DNA from: Branchiostoma floridae
Taxonomy: Eukaryota > Chordata > Leptocardii > Amphioxiformes > Branchiostomatidae
Length of the DNA: 64,000 nucleotides
Reading direction: 5' to 3'
NCBI RefSeq assembly: GCF_000003815.2
Contig: NC_049995.1
Span: forward strand, 4,045,747-4,109,746
Under the pieces are notes generated by a model. The model ran no database searches. It was not told where the DNA came from and saw only the letters and a program-made list of their open reading frames with translations. A program made the translations under genes and the position numbers. Positions 20,110 through 31,769 of this stretch are shown in pieces; the stretch's first letter is position 1, and each line of letters begins with the position of its first letter.

Positions 20110-23100
20110 ATGTTGCCGTCGACCTTTGTTTCAGAAACTACTTTCCAACTAAAGAAAAATTATCGAATTATCATGGCCGTCACGTTTCTCCTCCTGATTG
20201 TCTGTCTTATGTATTCTGGATACCAGGCATACCCAAGGACTAGGTGAGACATAATTTTTCGTAAAATTTAACACATGTATGCCTACACAAATGTTTGCCA
20301 GAACTGCTTAAGCAACAAATAGGTAGTAATATTAGTGTCCTCTTCCTCTTCCTTCAAAATTTCACATGCATTAATGATTTTCAAGGAAAAGCTACTAGTA
20401 ATTAAAAAGGCTAATAACAACAATGAAAAGCTACTAGTAATTAAAAATGTTAATAACAACAATAACTGAATTTCGACGGTCTCTGGTACAACCTTTTCAG
20501 GTACGAATGACCTGTGGTTTAGGTCACGTGACCTTACAGTCACTTGACGTACACAAATTGTCACGTGATATTCCTAGCCTTTTGTCTTTTAAGTACATGT
20601 ATTTTAGATACATAAGAGAGAAATTATATAATAAAGAGTCATTAAGATCAGGGGTGGTTGACACATTTTTCAAAAAAGTTATCAACTTTTCAATAAACTG
20701 TGATCTCTACGACCATTTCAGAGACGCGCATCGTTTAGCATCAGCTCCCAGGATAGATACAGCCAAGCCATGGGCACAGAATCAAGCAGAGTTTGTAAAA
20801 ATCAAGTGAGTAGCATTCATGAAGGTTAGACATCCAGGTTAACAATATTCAAATACAATTCAATCCCTAAAACTTGATCATCATCATCATCATCGGTCGA
20901 CGTGATCAAATGTAAACATGTTCGCACATGTTTACACACGACGGGGTTATACCGCCCCTTACGGGGTGACATACCCTTTCGTATGGCTAATTACAAGACG
21001 GGGATGCGCCAGGTCTCCCACTTGATAAAAACGGATATTATCCAGTTGTAGAGATTGAATTGCATTTGAACAAGGTTCACTTCAGATCAAATTCACGACA
21101 AAATTTTTCATTAAGACTTTTTTTAGTAATTGAAGGATTTCCAAGATTTTTTTGTTCTCAGATTAGATTTTCCTCTTTTTACCTCATTGAAAATGGAGGT
21201 ACTGTTTTCAGTGTGTTTGTCTGTATGTGTGTTTTTTCTTGGAGTATGTGCAAGTTTGTTCCCATTGTCCCGGTTCCAATGTTGAACATGTAGCATGGGA
21301 AACGCTGGTTTGGCCCTGGCCAAAAGCTGTTGTCAGGGGTTTGCTAAATAGAATATAGAGGCTGTTTTTCCACAACCATTGCTTTATTCACACCAACGTT
21401 TTGGTGACCGTCTATCACCTTCTTTTGATTGGTTCACATTGTACTGCAGTATAGGTGTCGCTGCTCACAGTACGGTCACAAACCTACTTGAAACTTTTCA
21501 CGTAGGTTTGCTGAATATTTTCATGTTTCTTCAGGAACGTCTTGAAATCCATCCTGGGCCCAAGAATAACTACAGTAAGAATCAGCGCAGACTTTAACCT
21601 CATACGTATGTTTGTTCGTCTTTGAGTTTGTGCAACTTTGTTCCTATTGTCCCGGCTCCAATGTTGAACATGGAGCAACTAGAGACTTGTGGAATGGGAA
21701 ACGCTAGTTTGGCTTGGGTCCAAAGTTGTTGCGAAGGGTTTGTTTAATATTTTATTCATTTTTCTTCAGAAACGTCTTGAAATCCATCCTGGGCCCAAGA
21801 ATAACTACTGTAAGAATCAGCGCAGACTTAAACCTCATACGCCAGTGTCTTGAGGCCCGGGAGTGCCAGGGGGTTTCTGCACTACGTCACTACGGCACAT
21901 GCGCACTAGTGGGCAGCAGCGGGATCTTGCTAAACAGCAGATGCGGTGCTGAAATTGATTCGAGTGACTTTGTCATCAGGTGGGAAACGTTTCAGGGTTT
22001 GTCTGTTTGTTTGTTTGTTTGTTTGTTTGTTTGTTTGTTTGTTTGTTTGTTCATTCATGAGCGAAGCTCAAATCGGCCTGCAGGCCGCTTTTCATTCCAA
22101 TTGAGGCTATAAGGGAGGTGCGGTTCAGCTAAAATATTTATACAGAGATACAGATTGCATTAGGTCCTAATAAATCTATCAACATATATCACTACATACA
22201 CAGAGCGGAAAGGCATAGGGCTACTTAGGGCCTTTCCAAAATGGTTAAAAGAAGAATGTAGATTTGAGTTCTTACACCAGTGACCCTCAGACCGCATACC
22301 CGGTATAAGCATTTGAAGCCCTGTTTTATTACAACCTGCATAACGTTACATCAATGTGAATATTTTTGACGACGCCTCAGGGGCGAATCCTTCTTTATGG
22401 AATTTGGGTGGGTTTGAAAGTATTCACAAAAGAGTCCACAAATACATTCCCAAAGGAATTTTTGTCTCTTTGTTCCGAGCAATTGCCAAAGTCACAATTT
22501 TAAACCTCGAAATACAAATGACATCATGTTTTGTTCATAATTCTGGGGGTGACAACTCTGTGCACAGAAGTGGTTTAGCTTTGGGCCATCTAGTTACAGT
22601 GTTTTACTGCATGTGGTATTTTTGTACGGGCTTTGTACAAGAATAACTCAACAAGGAATAAATAAATTAACCTGATGATTTGTCAAGTAGATGCGATAAT
22701 CTTATTGTTATTGTTGTTTCTAAATCGTTTCAAAAGTGTAAACAAAAAATATTCATCATTTTTCATTTCAAGGTTCAACCTGAGCCCTCGAGACGGTTAC
22801 ACCAAAGACGTCGGGAAAAAGTCTTCCATGATGGTTCTTAATACTAACATGTCCCACAAGGCCTACGACATTTTCAACAACACATCTGAACAAGGAAGCA
22901 CGACTAAGGGAAATGTTTCAAACAGCCGACAATTCCATATTGTTCTTTCCAGTAAGTATATATTATATGTTGTTGCCTCCTTGAAAATGAAATTTCAAAG
23001 AATGCAACCCAGTAGATTTTTTACTACGTGGGATGCATACTTCAATGATCTACCACATTAGACCGTTTCCGACTTTCAAATTCGAAATTATGAATTTGGC

Positions 23101-24167
23101 CAATTACAGGATAGGATTTCGTCACGTGACCACATGGGCGCGTCCGACGTTTTCTGTTGTATGAAAGTTTAGCTTTTTACTAACACCAAATTATTGCTAT
23201 ACTTCTGTTTTCAAGAAGGTAATATAGTTTCTTTTCTGGTATATTTAGAAGTCGAACAGATACTGGGGGATGTACAAGGGTTTGGAGCAGATCCTGAGAC
23301 GACAGGGACTAAATGTGGGGATTGTCATGGGGGTAACGACCTCTGAACGCGGACATGACGAGATCCGCCACATGTAAGTCTGTTTTCCCTGTCTTTCTTT
23401 CTGTACCCATTTATTTCTTAAACTTTATGCTGTGTGCACAGATTTAAAGCCTATACATAAAGGGGCAGTCGCACAAGATACAGCAGCTGTTGAAAACTGT
23501 CGAAGAAGACAACTTGAGAAACATAGAATCGATAGACAGGATGTTTTATGCTTGTGTCAATCATGGGAAAGTATCTAAAGGGGCCACAACAAACTTTAAG
23601 GTAACCCTTTTGTAGAGGTGGTCTCTTGTACAGATTTGACATCTTTTATAATGATAGCTGCTTTGGAACTAGCGACCTACCCCCGGACAAAAATTTAAGC
23701 TTTGTTATCATCTCTTCCATTAAATTCATTCTAGTGACGCTGAACTTGAGAAGAGTGATGGATGTCACTCTTAAGTGAATAAATCTCTGTCTTTTTATCC
23801 AATCGTAGATATTGAATCGTATTTGAATATTATATACCTGGATGTCTAACCTTCCTAAACGTTTCAATGTTTTGTGTACGTTTTCAGGGTCTGGGATGTT
23901 CTGGACAGTCAGCACACTAGCGAGATGCCGTCAACAGGTCTACTTCTGGTGGAAATCGCCATCACATTCTGTGACCGAGTCCGTCTGTACGGTTTCTACC
24001 CGTTTGCTCGTGACCAACAAAACCACGCCATCCCTTTTCATTACTGGGATGCCTCAATCCATTTTCCTGGACCGGAGAACATTCACAATTTTGTCGCTGA
24101 GTTTCAACTTCTTCGAAAACTCCACGACAATGGAGTCATAGAGCACAAAATTGGTCCATGTAGATAA
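20110..24167 (+). CDS. Alpha-2,8-sialyltransferase-like (ST8Sia family), frame broken in one exon
   Basis: Six exons: 20110-20243 (start uncertain; homology begins at 20135), 20722-20805, 21770-21979, 22773-22951, 23249-23373, 23888-24167. It is a type II Golgi membrane enzyme that moves sialic acid from CMP-sialate to a sialylated glycan. Marks: one membrane segment ([18 protein letters not shown]), sialyl motif L ([12 protein letters not shown]), motif S ([12 protein letters not shown]), motif VS (H-x4-E) and the terminal Cys (KIGPCR). Exons of 109 (from 20135), 84 and 210 bases match the minus-strand paralogue exactly. Exon 22773-22951 is 7 bases longer than its counterpart (179 against 172). 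Its last part matches the paralogue only in another frame ([10 protein letters not shown]), so the reading frame is lost before the next exon. It is either a recent pseudogene, an allele, or an assembly error. Confidence 0.8.
20875..21012 (-). repeat. Dispersed repeat E, copy 2 (inverted)
   Basis: Inverse copy of 15608-15740, including the (ATC)n run, acgacggggttataccgccc and gtatggctaattacaa. It lies in the intron after the 20722-20805 exon. Confidence 0.75.
21535..21606 (+). pseudogene. Partial duplicate of the sialyltransferase motif-L exon
   Basis: The first ~70 bases of the 21770-21979 exon, with its ttcttcag acceptor, are duplicated 235 bp upstream. The copy stops just after catacg, before motif L, and no donor follows in register. 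The flanking intron is duplicated too: cccattgtcccggttccaat at 21263 has a near copy at 21643. It is an exon fossil unless used as a truncating alternative exon. Confidence 0.8.
21990..22053. repeat. (GTTT)n microsatellite
   Basis: About 14 units of gttt begin shortly after the donor of the motif-L exon. Confidence 0.85.
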
Positions 24168-24198
24168 TTTGTAAGAGTACCTGCATTATTTAATCTCC

Positions 24199-24352
24199 AG
24201 GCAGATTTACCAGTGGCATAAGATCAAAGCTGGCTAATTTTATAATACAAAGGAGTCATCAGCCACTGAGCCAAACACACTCCTAAAGCCGGCTTCACTC
24301 CTCTGGCAGCTTTTGATACTATCTTATGCTCCCGTAGAATCTGCTTGTAGAT
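24199..24352. mobile_element. MITE family C, copy 2
   Basis: Ends ggcagattta..ggcataagatcaaagctgg and gcagcttttgatactatctt..agaatctgct match the 12370-12537 element. Confidence 0.65.
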
Positions 24353-24559
24353 AAGCATAATAATTCACTGATGCGGTTCAACTTCCAGATGTGATGGCAA
24401 ACAATAACAACAATTAATAGCTATATAGACATTGTCAATGGTGCTACGAGGCTACATACAGAACAATAAAATATTATCTATAACAGCACAGTTATGTATG
24501 AGTGATCTGGTCTCGCATTTGGAATACAGTACATGTATTAAGACTTGATTATTTAACAC

Positions 24560-24835
24560 ATTTATTTAGCCCTGAATAGTATTTTAGGACAGAAAATGTG
24601 ATAGTTGGAAAAGTTGTGATAACTCGGTTATTTCAATAATTGTCTATATACTAGTGAATTAATGTGATAGAGGGGTGCTATCCCATTATTTCACTAATAG
24701 ACCGACATCTCCTACTAGTAAAATAATGTGATAAGGGGTTGCTATGACATCATTTCACTAATAGATACAATCTTAATATCTCTTACTAGTAAAATAATGT
24801 AATAAGGGGTTGCTATCACATACATTAGGTCTACC
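24560..24835. mobile_element. Dispersed repeat family F, copy 1
   Basis: Contains atttagccctgaatag, gtattttaggacagaa and repeated blocks of ttactagtaaaataatgtga with gctatcacat. Family members at 54715-54895 carry the same phrases in inverse order, including ttctgtcctaaaatac and cagggctaaat. Confidence 0.6.
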
Positions 24836-25254
24836 TTGTTGGAGTCTGCGACTGCTCTGCCACACAGAATTAAGTTACTTCATACATGCATCTCAGCTTC
24901 GGCAATTAACTATATATAGCTAGAAGTGAGCGAACATCCCACTTGGCTGACATGTTGGAAGTACATTCACGCCACCAAAGGGCAAGCCTTTAAACCAAAT
25001 ATGGCCAACAAGTAACAACCATACGCCAACTTATAAAGTCATCTCTTGATACGTGCGTGTGCGCCGCATTTCCGTCTTCTGCATCTCATTGTCTTCTGCA
25101 TCGGTAGAGCCGGTATTTTTATAACCGCCCTTCGGCTAACACGACAGCTCAAACCCGACACTGAACACGGTAGGAATATTTTCTTCTTATTGTATGCTTC
25201 ATCTTTCTAAAATGATGGGGATAGATAATCAGTAATGGTCAGAGGTAGGGATGG

Positions 25255-26385
25255 GTACCGGTGTGACAGCGATCTAGCGTTTTCGCCCCCCTTTAGCGTT
25301 TTCGCCCCCCCCCCCCCCAAGAGCAGCTGGTTACTACATATTACAGGTGCGCTACCTGGTACTATACTGCACCTGGGGAGTAACGTGTATGGTGTGTTAC
25401 CTGGTACCTTATGGCACCTTATTACCGTACCGTAAGATGCCTGTCATACCTCGAAAGTCGATACTATATTGTTCGGTGCAAACATGACATTGAAATGAAA
25501 AAGACAATTTTTGCAGCTGAGGTGGCATAAAAACAGTGCTACTGCGAACGTATAAATCAACACCGTCTATGGTACGGAATACGTCAGCTGTATGTTTTCA
25601 ATTTGTCACAGTGTTTTCTTTCTTGTGCTGGAAACATTTCCAAAGCACTAACAAAAACACACGTGAATAATAGTTTCTCATTATAAACACTATCTACGCG
25701 CAAGTTGATATAGCTGTTGCTAAATGCTACACAAACACTGGTAAAGTACCAGTCTTAAGAAACACGGGTAAATGCATCAGTTCCTAAATACTAGAAAAAA
25801 CAGTCATGTTGGAGGTGAAGATATCCCTTGGCCAGGTGCATATACCAAAATGTGCGTTATTCTAATTAATACCTAATATTTGCATAATTAATAAAGACAT
25901 TACATAGTTCTTTTGTGGTCACTTCATGGTAGAGACTTCATATTGGAGATATATAGGTTGTTTGAGGACAGGTGAATACAATGAAATACATCTTATGATC
26001 TCTTATGTCAAGACTCAGGTATATGCAATAATGGGAATACAAGGGACCCAACCCTCCTTGTCTGAAACAAGTTCAACTATCTTATTACCTTGTAATTACG
26101 TTAATATTGATACTATGAATGGAGTTATGTATCAAACTCGTGTACTTATATCATTCTGAAACTGCATTTTGTGATTTATACCAATCAACTTCTAAAATGT
26201 CATGTAAACCCGTTTTTTGGGGGGGGGGGCGAAATCGCTAAAGGGGGGCGAGGTAGGGGGGCGAGATCACTAGCCGGGGAGGGCGAGATCGCTAGCGATT
26301 TCGCCCCGGGGGGGCGAGATCGCTAGTGATTTCGCCCCCGGGGGAGCGAGATCACGGGGGGGCGAGATCGCTGTCACACCGGTAC
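25255..26385. mobile_element. Non-autonomous TIR transposon, GGTACCGGTGTGACAGCGAT ends
   Basis: The left end gtaccggtgtgacagcgatc is exactly inverted at the right end (gatcgctgtcacaccggtac). Next to each end is a C-rich or G-rich tract with repeated gcgattttcgcccc-like words. It is 1131 bp long. The interior (25350-26200) is AT-rich without a convincing gene. A fragment of the same end occurs near 59645 (accggtgtcgcagcgatttc). Confidence 0.8.
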
Positions 26386-26399
26386 AGAAAATACTAGTT

Positions 26400-27640
26400 A
26401 AATAATAGTTGTTAACGTGTGTTATTGTTTGCCATACATTGTACCTTGTGCGATTGTTGAGCTATAAATTCATTCATTCATTCTAAGTCACAATACAAGC
26501 AGAGTCTGTGTTACAGATACGCCAAATCAGCAATTACTCAAGAAACAGCATCCGCGTCTGACCGTTTCCAAAATCATATCCAGTTACTTGAGTAATATCT
26601 TACCTTACAGTATAGTACAGTACAGTATAGTATATGTCAACGTCTGTTCCAATGTAAATAACAAAGATGTGAAAGGATGAAAATGAAGAATCGTTTGCTC
26701 GGTATACCACACCGTGTACGCAATCATCTGTTTAACCTTCCTGACCAATCAGATTTCAGAATGAAGGCAACTGTTTGTTTTTTTTTGGCCAAGCTTTTTT
26801 ATTCGCACGCTGGGCTTCCAACAATTTTGCGGTTTCCAGACTATCTCATCCATGTAATGAAATCAATAAGGTCTATTGCGAAAACAGTTACTAACTAGAA
26901 AGGTAATATTTGCAAGCAAATACAGAATGTTACCTTCACATGTTGTAGTCTAACACTGGCAACTGTTTTGTTCATTCTTATTTGAACACATTTCTAAATG
27001 TAGTGACCCGAGCCCCTCTAGATCTGACATTTGCTACATTATGTAACTGAACACCACATGGTGCCTGCTACTTTACCGGTTACCATGGTGACAGCCGTCT
27101 GGTCCAGGTCGTTGAACTTATTTGCGCGGAAAAGAAGAAGAAACTTTGGCAAAGCAAAAACAGACATGTTCCCTTCTGTGAAGGTAACATAATAAAAACA
27201 TATCTTAATCGCACCGGATTCGTTGTTCACAGTTCGTTCCCTCACTGCTTCCAGTTTGAGCATTTATCTATTCATGAGAAGCTCAAATCTGAGCCCAAAG
27301 CACTGCCGATTACGCCACACGATCTTTATACAACGACGACTTTAGACTGACGTGAGTCTGATGCTGCCGCACCCGCATGCAGACACATTTTACGCTTTAT
27401 CCCACTGATTTTCTTCTTTCAACCACTACAAAATTGAATTCGTCCGGTAATGAGTGCGAAATCCGGTGTTACTTGAAAGGTTGCTAGAAAATTAAATTTA
27501 TCCTCCTTTGAATGATCTCTAATTCCCTATCAATTTCGTCTGAGAGGAAATTAGGTTTATGTCTAGAGCTTTAAGAAATATAAACTATCTAGTAGTCAAT
27601 AAGGTTTATGTCTGATATTATATATATAGCTAGAATTTAG
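26400..27640. other. Gene-free repeat-rich stretch
   Basis: Holds a family B copy with inverted ends (26529-26600), a LINE-like 3' tail ending in (ATTC)n near 26470-26483, and a tattcatgagaagctcaaat phrase (27270) shared with 6603 and 22055. No exon was recognised. Confidence 0.4.
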
Positions 27641-27645
27641 CATCC

Positions 27646-27878
27646 TCCTATGCAGGGACATCCAACAGACAAACTGTCTGTTAGGATGTACCCTGCTCTT
27701 TCAACCGTAGGCCTTAGTTCCTGACCGCCCTGCTTATGAATATTAATGAGGTTACCCTTATACATGCGAGACAGCTTTTGGAAACGGAAAGCCTATTCTC
27801 TTTGAAAAGTGACGGTTGGAAGAGCAGGGCACACCCAGACAGACAGACAGTCTGGCTGTTGGATGTCCCTGCGTAGGA
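27646..27878. mobile_element. MITE family G
   Basis: Inverted ends tcctatgcagggacatccaa and ttggatgtccctgcgtagga, with inner arms caaccg / cggttgg and ccctgctctt / aagagcaggg. 233 bp, noncoding. Confidence 0.8.
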
Positions 27879-28865
27879 AGATGGAATTGAGAGAACACCT
27901 CATTTGGCTGACATCCTGTCGATAGATAGATGTTGAGGATGAAAGCAGATTCTGGACCTCATCAGCAGTAAACAAGAAGATTCTCAAAAGCAGGAAACCA
28001 GTCGTGAGTACCAGTCTCAATTCCCCGATTTGGGTAAGTTCAATTTTCACGTGTTAGAAATTATGGCTCAACTTTAAGCCAGCTAGTGTCTGTGTTGGAA
28101 TAAGTAAGCTGACGGTCACATAAGTCATGCAATCATCTTACGATCCCAAACGCGTTCTTGGTGTGTTGTTAGTATGTGTGACGCGAAAACGTTCGATACG
28201 GGTGTTCCAGACCGTGTGATAATTTTCCGTATCACACAGGTTCTAAGTTCTATCAAATAGGCTTCCTTTGAGTAAATCGAACTATTTCGAACGGGCCGAA
28301 TACGGCACGGTTGAAAATTCGAATACCGGATTCGGACGTTAGAATTGCTGTTGTTACAATCTTTTATTCGAGGACACAACATTTTCTCAATTTCTGGTGC
28401 ATTTCGCATCGAAATATGTGTTTTCTCAGGTGGGTATGACATAAATAAAAATACGCGCAACCCTTTGGCGATCTTAGAAATGGCCGATCTTCCATCGATA
28501 CGCCCGACGATCGTGAATAACGTGACAAGAGTATTACCAGATGAGAAAAAAATTGACTTACTCTGTGCTGCTTCTGCAGATTTACATCCCGATTCGCGGC
28601 GGTATGCTGCGGCATACCGCATTTAAGTGAGAATTGTCCGAAACCCATAAAGATACGTACTGGACCCACATATATACAGGCAATCCGTATAATAATAATG
28701 ATGATAACAGTACTGATAATAATGATGATAATAATCAAAGTAACTTGCGTATCCAGGCATAAAAAATTGAGTTGGAGTTAGATAATCGTTTCCACATTTT
28801 ATCAGTGGGCTGCCTAATTTGCTGTGTAATCCACGTGCGTATACGAAGTGTCATTCATAAAAAGG

Positions 28866-30377
28866 GTCTACCGAAAGTGCGAAAAGGATCCTTTTCGTTC
28901 CTTTTCGTTCCTTTTCGCACTTTCGCTACCGAAAGTGCGAAAAGGAACGAAAAGGAAGGAAGTATGAAGCAAACTAAAATAAAATCAATGAGAATATAAC
29001 GAACCGGTACTGCGGGCGTTAGAAGACTATGAAACATGTTTTAAAACGTGTTTTATTTTAGAATTTGGCACTATGAATTTTTTACGGCGCTGTTTTAGGC
29101 GGTTGTGTTTTTGTGGCTAAATTATTCTCTGAAGATCAGCGAAATACAAGGAAACAGAACTGAGATAAGAAAGTAAGGACTAAAATTCAGTTACTGACGG
29201 GTGATAGATAAATATCGATTAACGTACATTTTGCAGGATGAGGCAAGATTGTAGCGTTGCTGTTGTATTTGGATGGCTTCTGTTCTCCCAAGATGGGAGC
29301 ACCGCATGCAATTCTTGCGATTGTTTACGTCTAATAGAAGTCCGGCCTGGAATGATATGCTAATAAACTGCTGCCCCACTAGCATGACAGCTCCTTTCAA
29401 CAGGGCCCACAACATGTTTTTCTGGAGACTGGAGACATATCTTCTTGCTCGTTCACGACAAAAGAAAAGGTGTGAAAGGATAGGCATGTATACATTGTAG
29501 TGATTGTACCAAGGAGCTTTCATCACGTTGTACCATGAGTATTCATAATTTTGGCGGGAAGAAAGGACAACGTGAGGAATTTGTGCAAAGGATATTGGGA
29601 AACTACGGAGAGATTTGGCCGTTGAGTCACGTCTCCCGTGCGGGTTTGACAGAAAAAGTCTTTGGAACCAGACCTCGAATTGAAATCAACGCGGTGTCCC
29701 GATTGCCCGGGGCCACATATCATTTAGGCCGGGACCACTAGAAAACGACTTTGTGACATTTTTGAGACCGTAGAAAAATAATCTACACCAGAATGTCAAC
29801 CCGTCAAACGTTTTTCAGGCGCGCTACTCAGCGGCTTTTACCCCCCCCCCCCCCTGGATCTGTGACAGCCCGCGTGGGAACCCGGGACGCACTGATTCGT
29901 GACTCCGCCCATCGCCTTTGATTTGTATTTAGCTATTTCCACGCGTGCACTTTCCCGCCGGTTCGCCGTTTAACCATTGGAGCTCTAGGAATTTCGTGGA
30001 GCAAGTCGCAAAATGCAAAAATAAAGTCCGTTGCAAATGCATTTGCCGATCACAGTGCCGTTACCTTATATTCTCATCGATTTTATTTCACTTTGCTTCA
30101 TACTTCGTTCCTTTTCGTTCCTTTTCGCACTTTCGGTACTTTCCTTTTCGTTCCTTTTCGTTCCTAGCCAATCTTTTTGTTCCTTTTCGCACTTTCGGTA
30201 CTTTCCTTTTCGTTCCTTTTCGTTCCTTTTCGCACTTTCGGTACTTTCCTTTTCGTTCCTTTTCGTTCCTTTTCGTTCCTTTTCGTTCCTTTTCGTTCCT
30301 TTTCGTTCCTTTTCGCTTCTTTTCGTTCCTTTTCGTTCCTGTTCGCTCCTTTTCGTTCCTTTTCGCACTTTCGGTAC
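28866..30377. mobile_element. 1.5-kb inverted-repeat element bounded by cgaaaagg decamer runs
   Basis: The left end (taccgaaagtgcgaaaagg..., then tatgaagcaaa and aaaatcaatgagaatata) is inverted at the right end (tatattctcatcgatttta, tgcttcata, ...ccttttcgcactttcggta). The arms are ~130 bp plus expanded runs of the unit ccttttcgtt. The interior has no long convincing gene; 29535-29741 is an open frame of 68 codons of unknown value. Confidence 0.65.
30104..30376. repeat. (CCTTTTCGTT)n minisatellite
   Basis: About 27 units of a 10-bp repeat, broken by cgcactttcggtactt blocks at ~30126, 30188 and 30231. The high copy number creates long false reading frames rich in KRNEKERKG or FSFLFVPF. Confidence 0.9.
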
Positions 30378-31769
30378 ACCGCATAAAAATGTATATTCCT
30401 CCAGACTATTACCCCAGTTAGGAATGTCGGAGTAATACCATGTGCCGATTTATGATTATAGCTATGATCTCTACCAGCGTCGGCAGGCCTAGAGCTTGTT
30501 ATTGGATCATCATCGCCCCCTTTTGTAATTCTATGATAGCAGAAACTCGCTATCACGGCAAAGTCCCTTCCACAGCAAAGTCCCTTCCTCGGCAAACTCC
30601 CTTTCCCGGCACAAGAGAACATGGCCAACGTTAAAAAATCGCCTGATCCCGACCGCCTCCCATGCTGAAAGTGGTGAATGGATGCATATCTGGTTGCATG
30701 ACTGTAGGGTCAATGAACTGCCTTCCTTCGGTATATACAGTGTTGTTTAATAGGCACTGATCTTTTTGTTTTTTTACGAACACAGTCTGTGAACGAACAC
30801 ACCACCTGGATTCACATGAAGCGTACTTCCACTGGAGCTAGCTGAGGTTGAGTCATCAGCATTGAATTGTCACGGCTCCGTTCAAGGTTAGACATCAATT
30901 TAATTCCATGGAAAGATCTCTCTAGGCGGGCTTGATCCCGGTCGCCTTTCTTACAGCAGTTGGTGAATGGTTGCATATGGTTGTATGAATGTAGGGCTAA
31001 TGAACTGCTTTTCCTCGGTATATAAATATTGTAGTATCATTTTTAAGAACACGGTCTGTGGATACCACCTGGTGTGAACTGAAGCGTACATCCTCTGGAG
31101 CTAAGCTCGAGGTTGAAAGAAGAGTCACCAGCCATGATTTGTCACGACTATTAAAGGTTATTAAAGGCTGTTAAAGGTTGATATGTAAGTGTGGCAGAAT
31201 TGCACAAATTGTTACATTGTTGTTTTCTTGGTTATGTTGATATGTTTTGTTATGCTTTTGTTGTGTTTCTGGGATGCAGCTTATCATAGAATTGTGAAGT
31301 CTGGCAATCTTCAACAGCACTGTCGCCTTATTGGCACCAAGAAAATAGTTAGCATCATCGTGATCACTGTCGATGCAAAACAAATTCTTTGATCAGTCAG
31401 TACATCAAAGGGAAACCATGTAGGTGATACGTTACATAGACGTGTTAGGCCCACTTCCCTACTGTGAAACCGTCTGGATATGTGTCTGGGATTTTGAAAT
31501 AAAGAAGCAGGGAGTTGGAAGCTGGGGACAGTTGGATAGAGGCTTCAGTCAGAGAAGGAAGCAGAGAGAGTCCCGACTCACAGCTCCCGTGCGTGTCAAT
31601 GGCATACCTGTGTCTTGTGCATGTTTCTTAGTCCTGTTGTTTAAACGTCCCTCCTGCAGCATTCTAAAAGAACCTGGGGCCACAACATTGACCCCCACTT
31701 TCTTACAGATATGGTTGCATGAATGAAGGGTTAATGAACTGCTTTTCCTCGGTGTATATAATGTCGTTT

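Noticed and set aside
28345..28626. Open frame containing MADLPSIRPTIVNNV
   Set aside because: It looks protein-like, but no family, splice partner or repeat evidence was found, and the minus strand is open over the same stretch.
30066..30628. Frames rich in KRNEKERKG or FSFLFVPF
   Set aside because: They are translations of the ccttttcgtt minisatellite.
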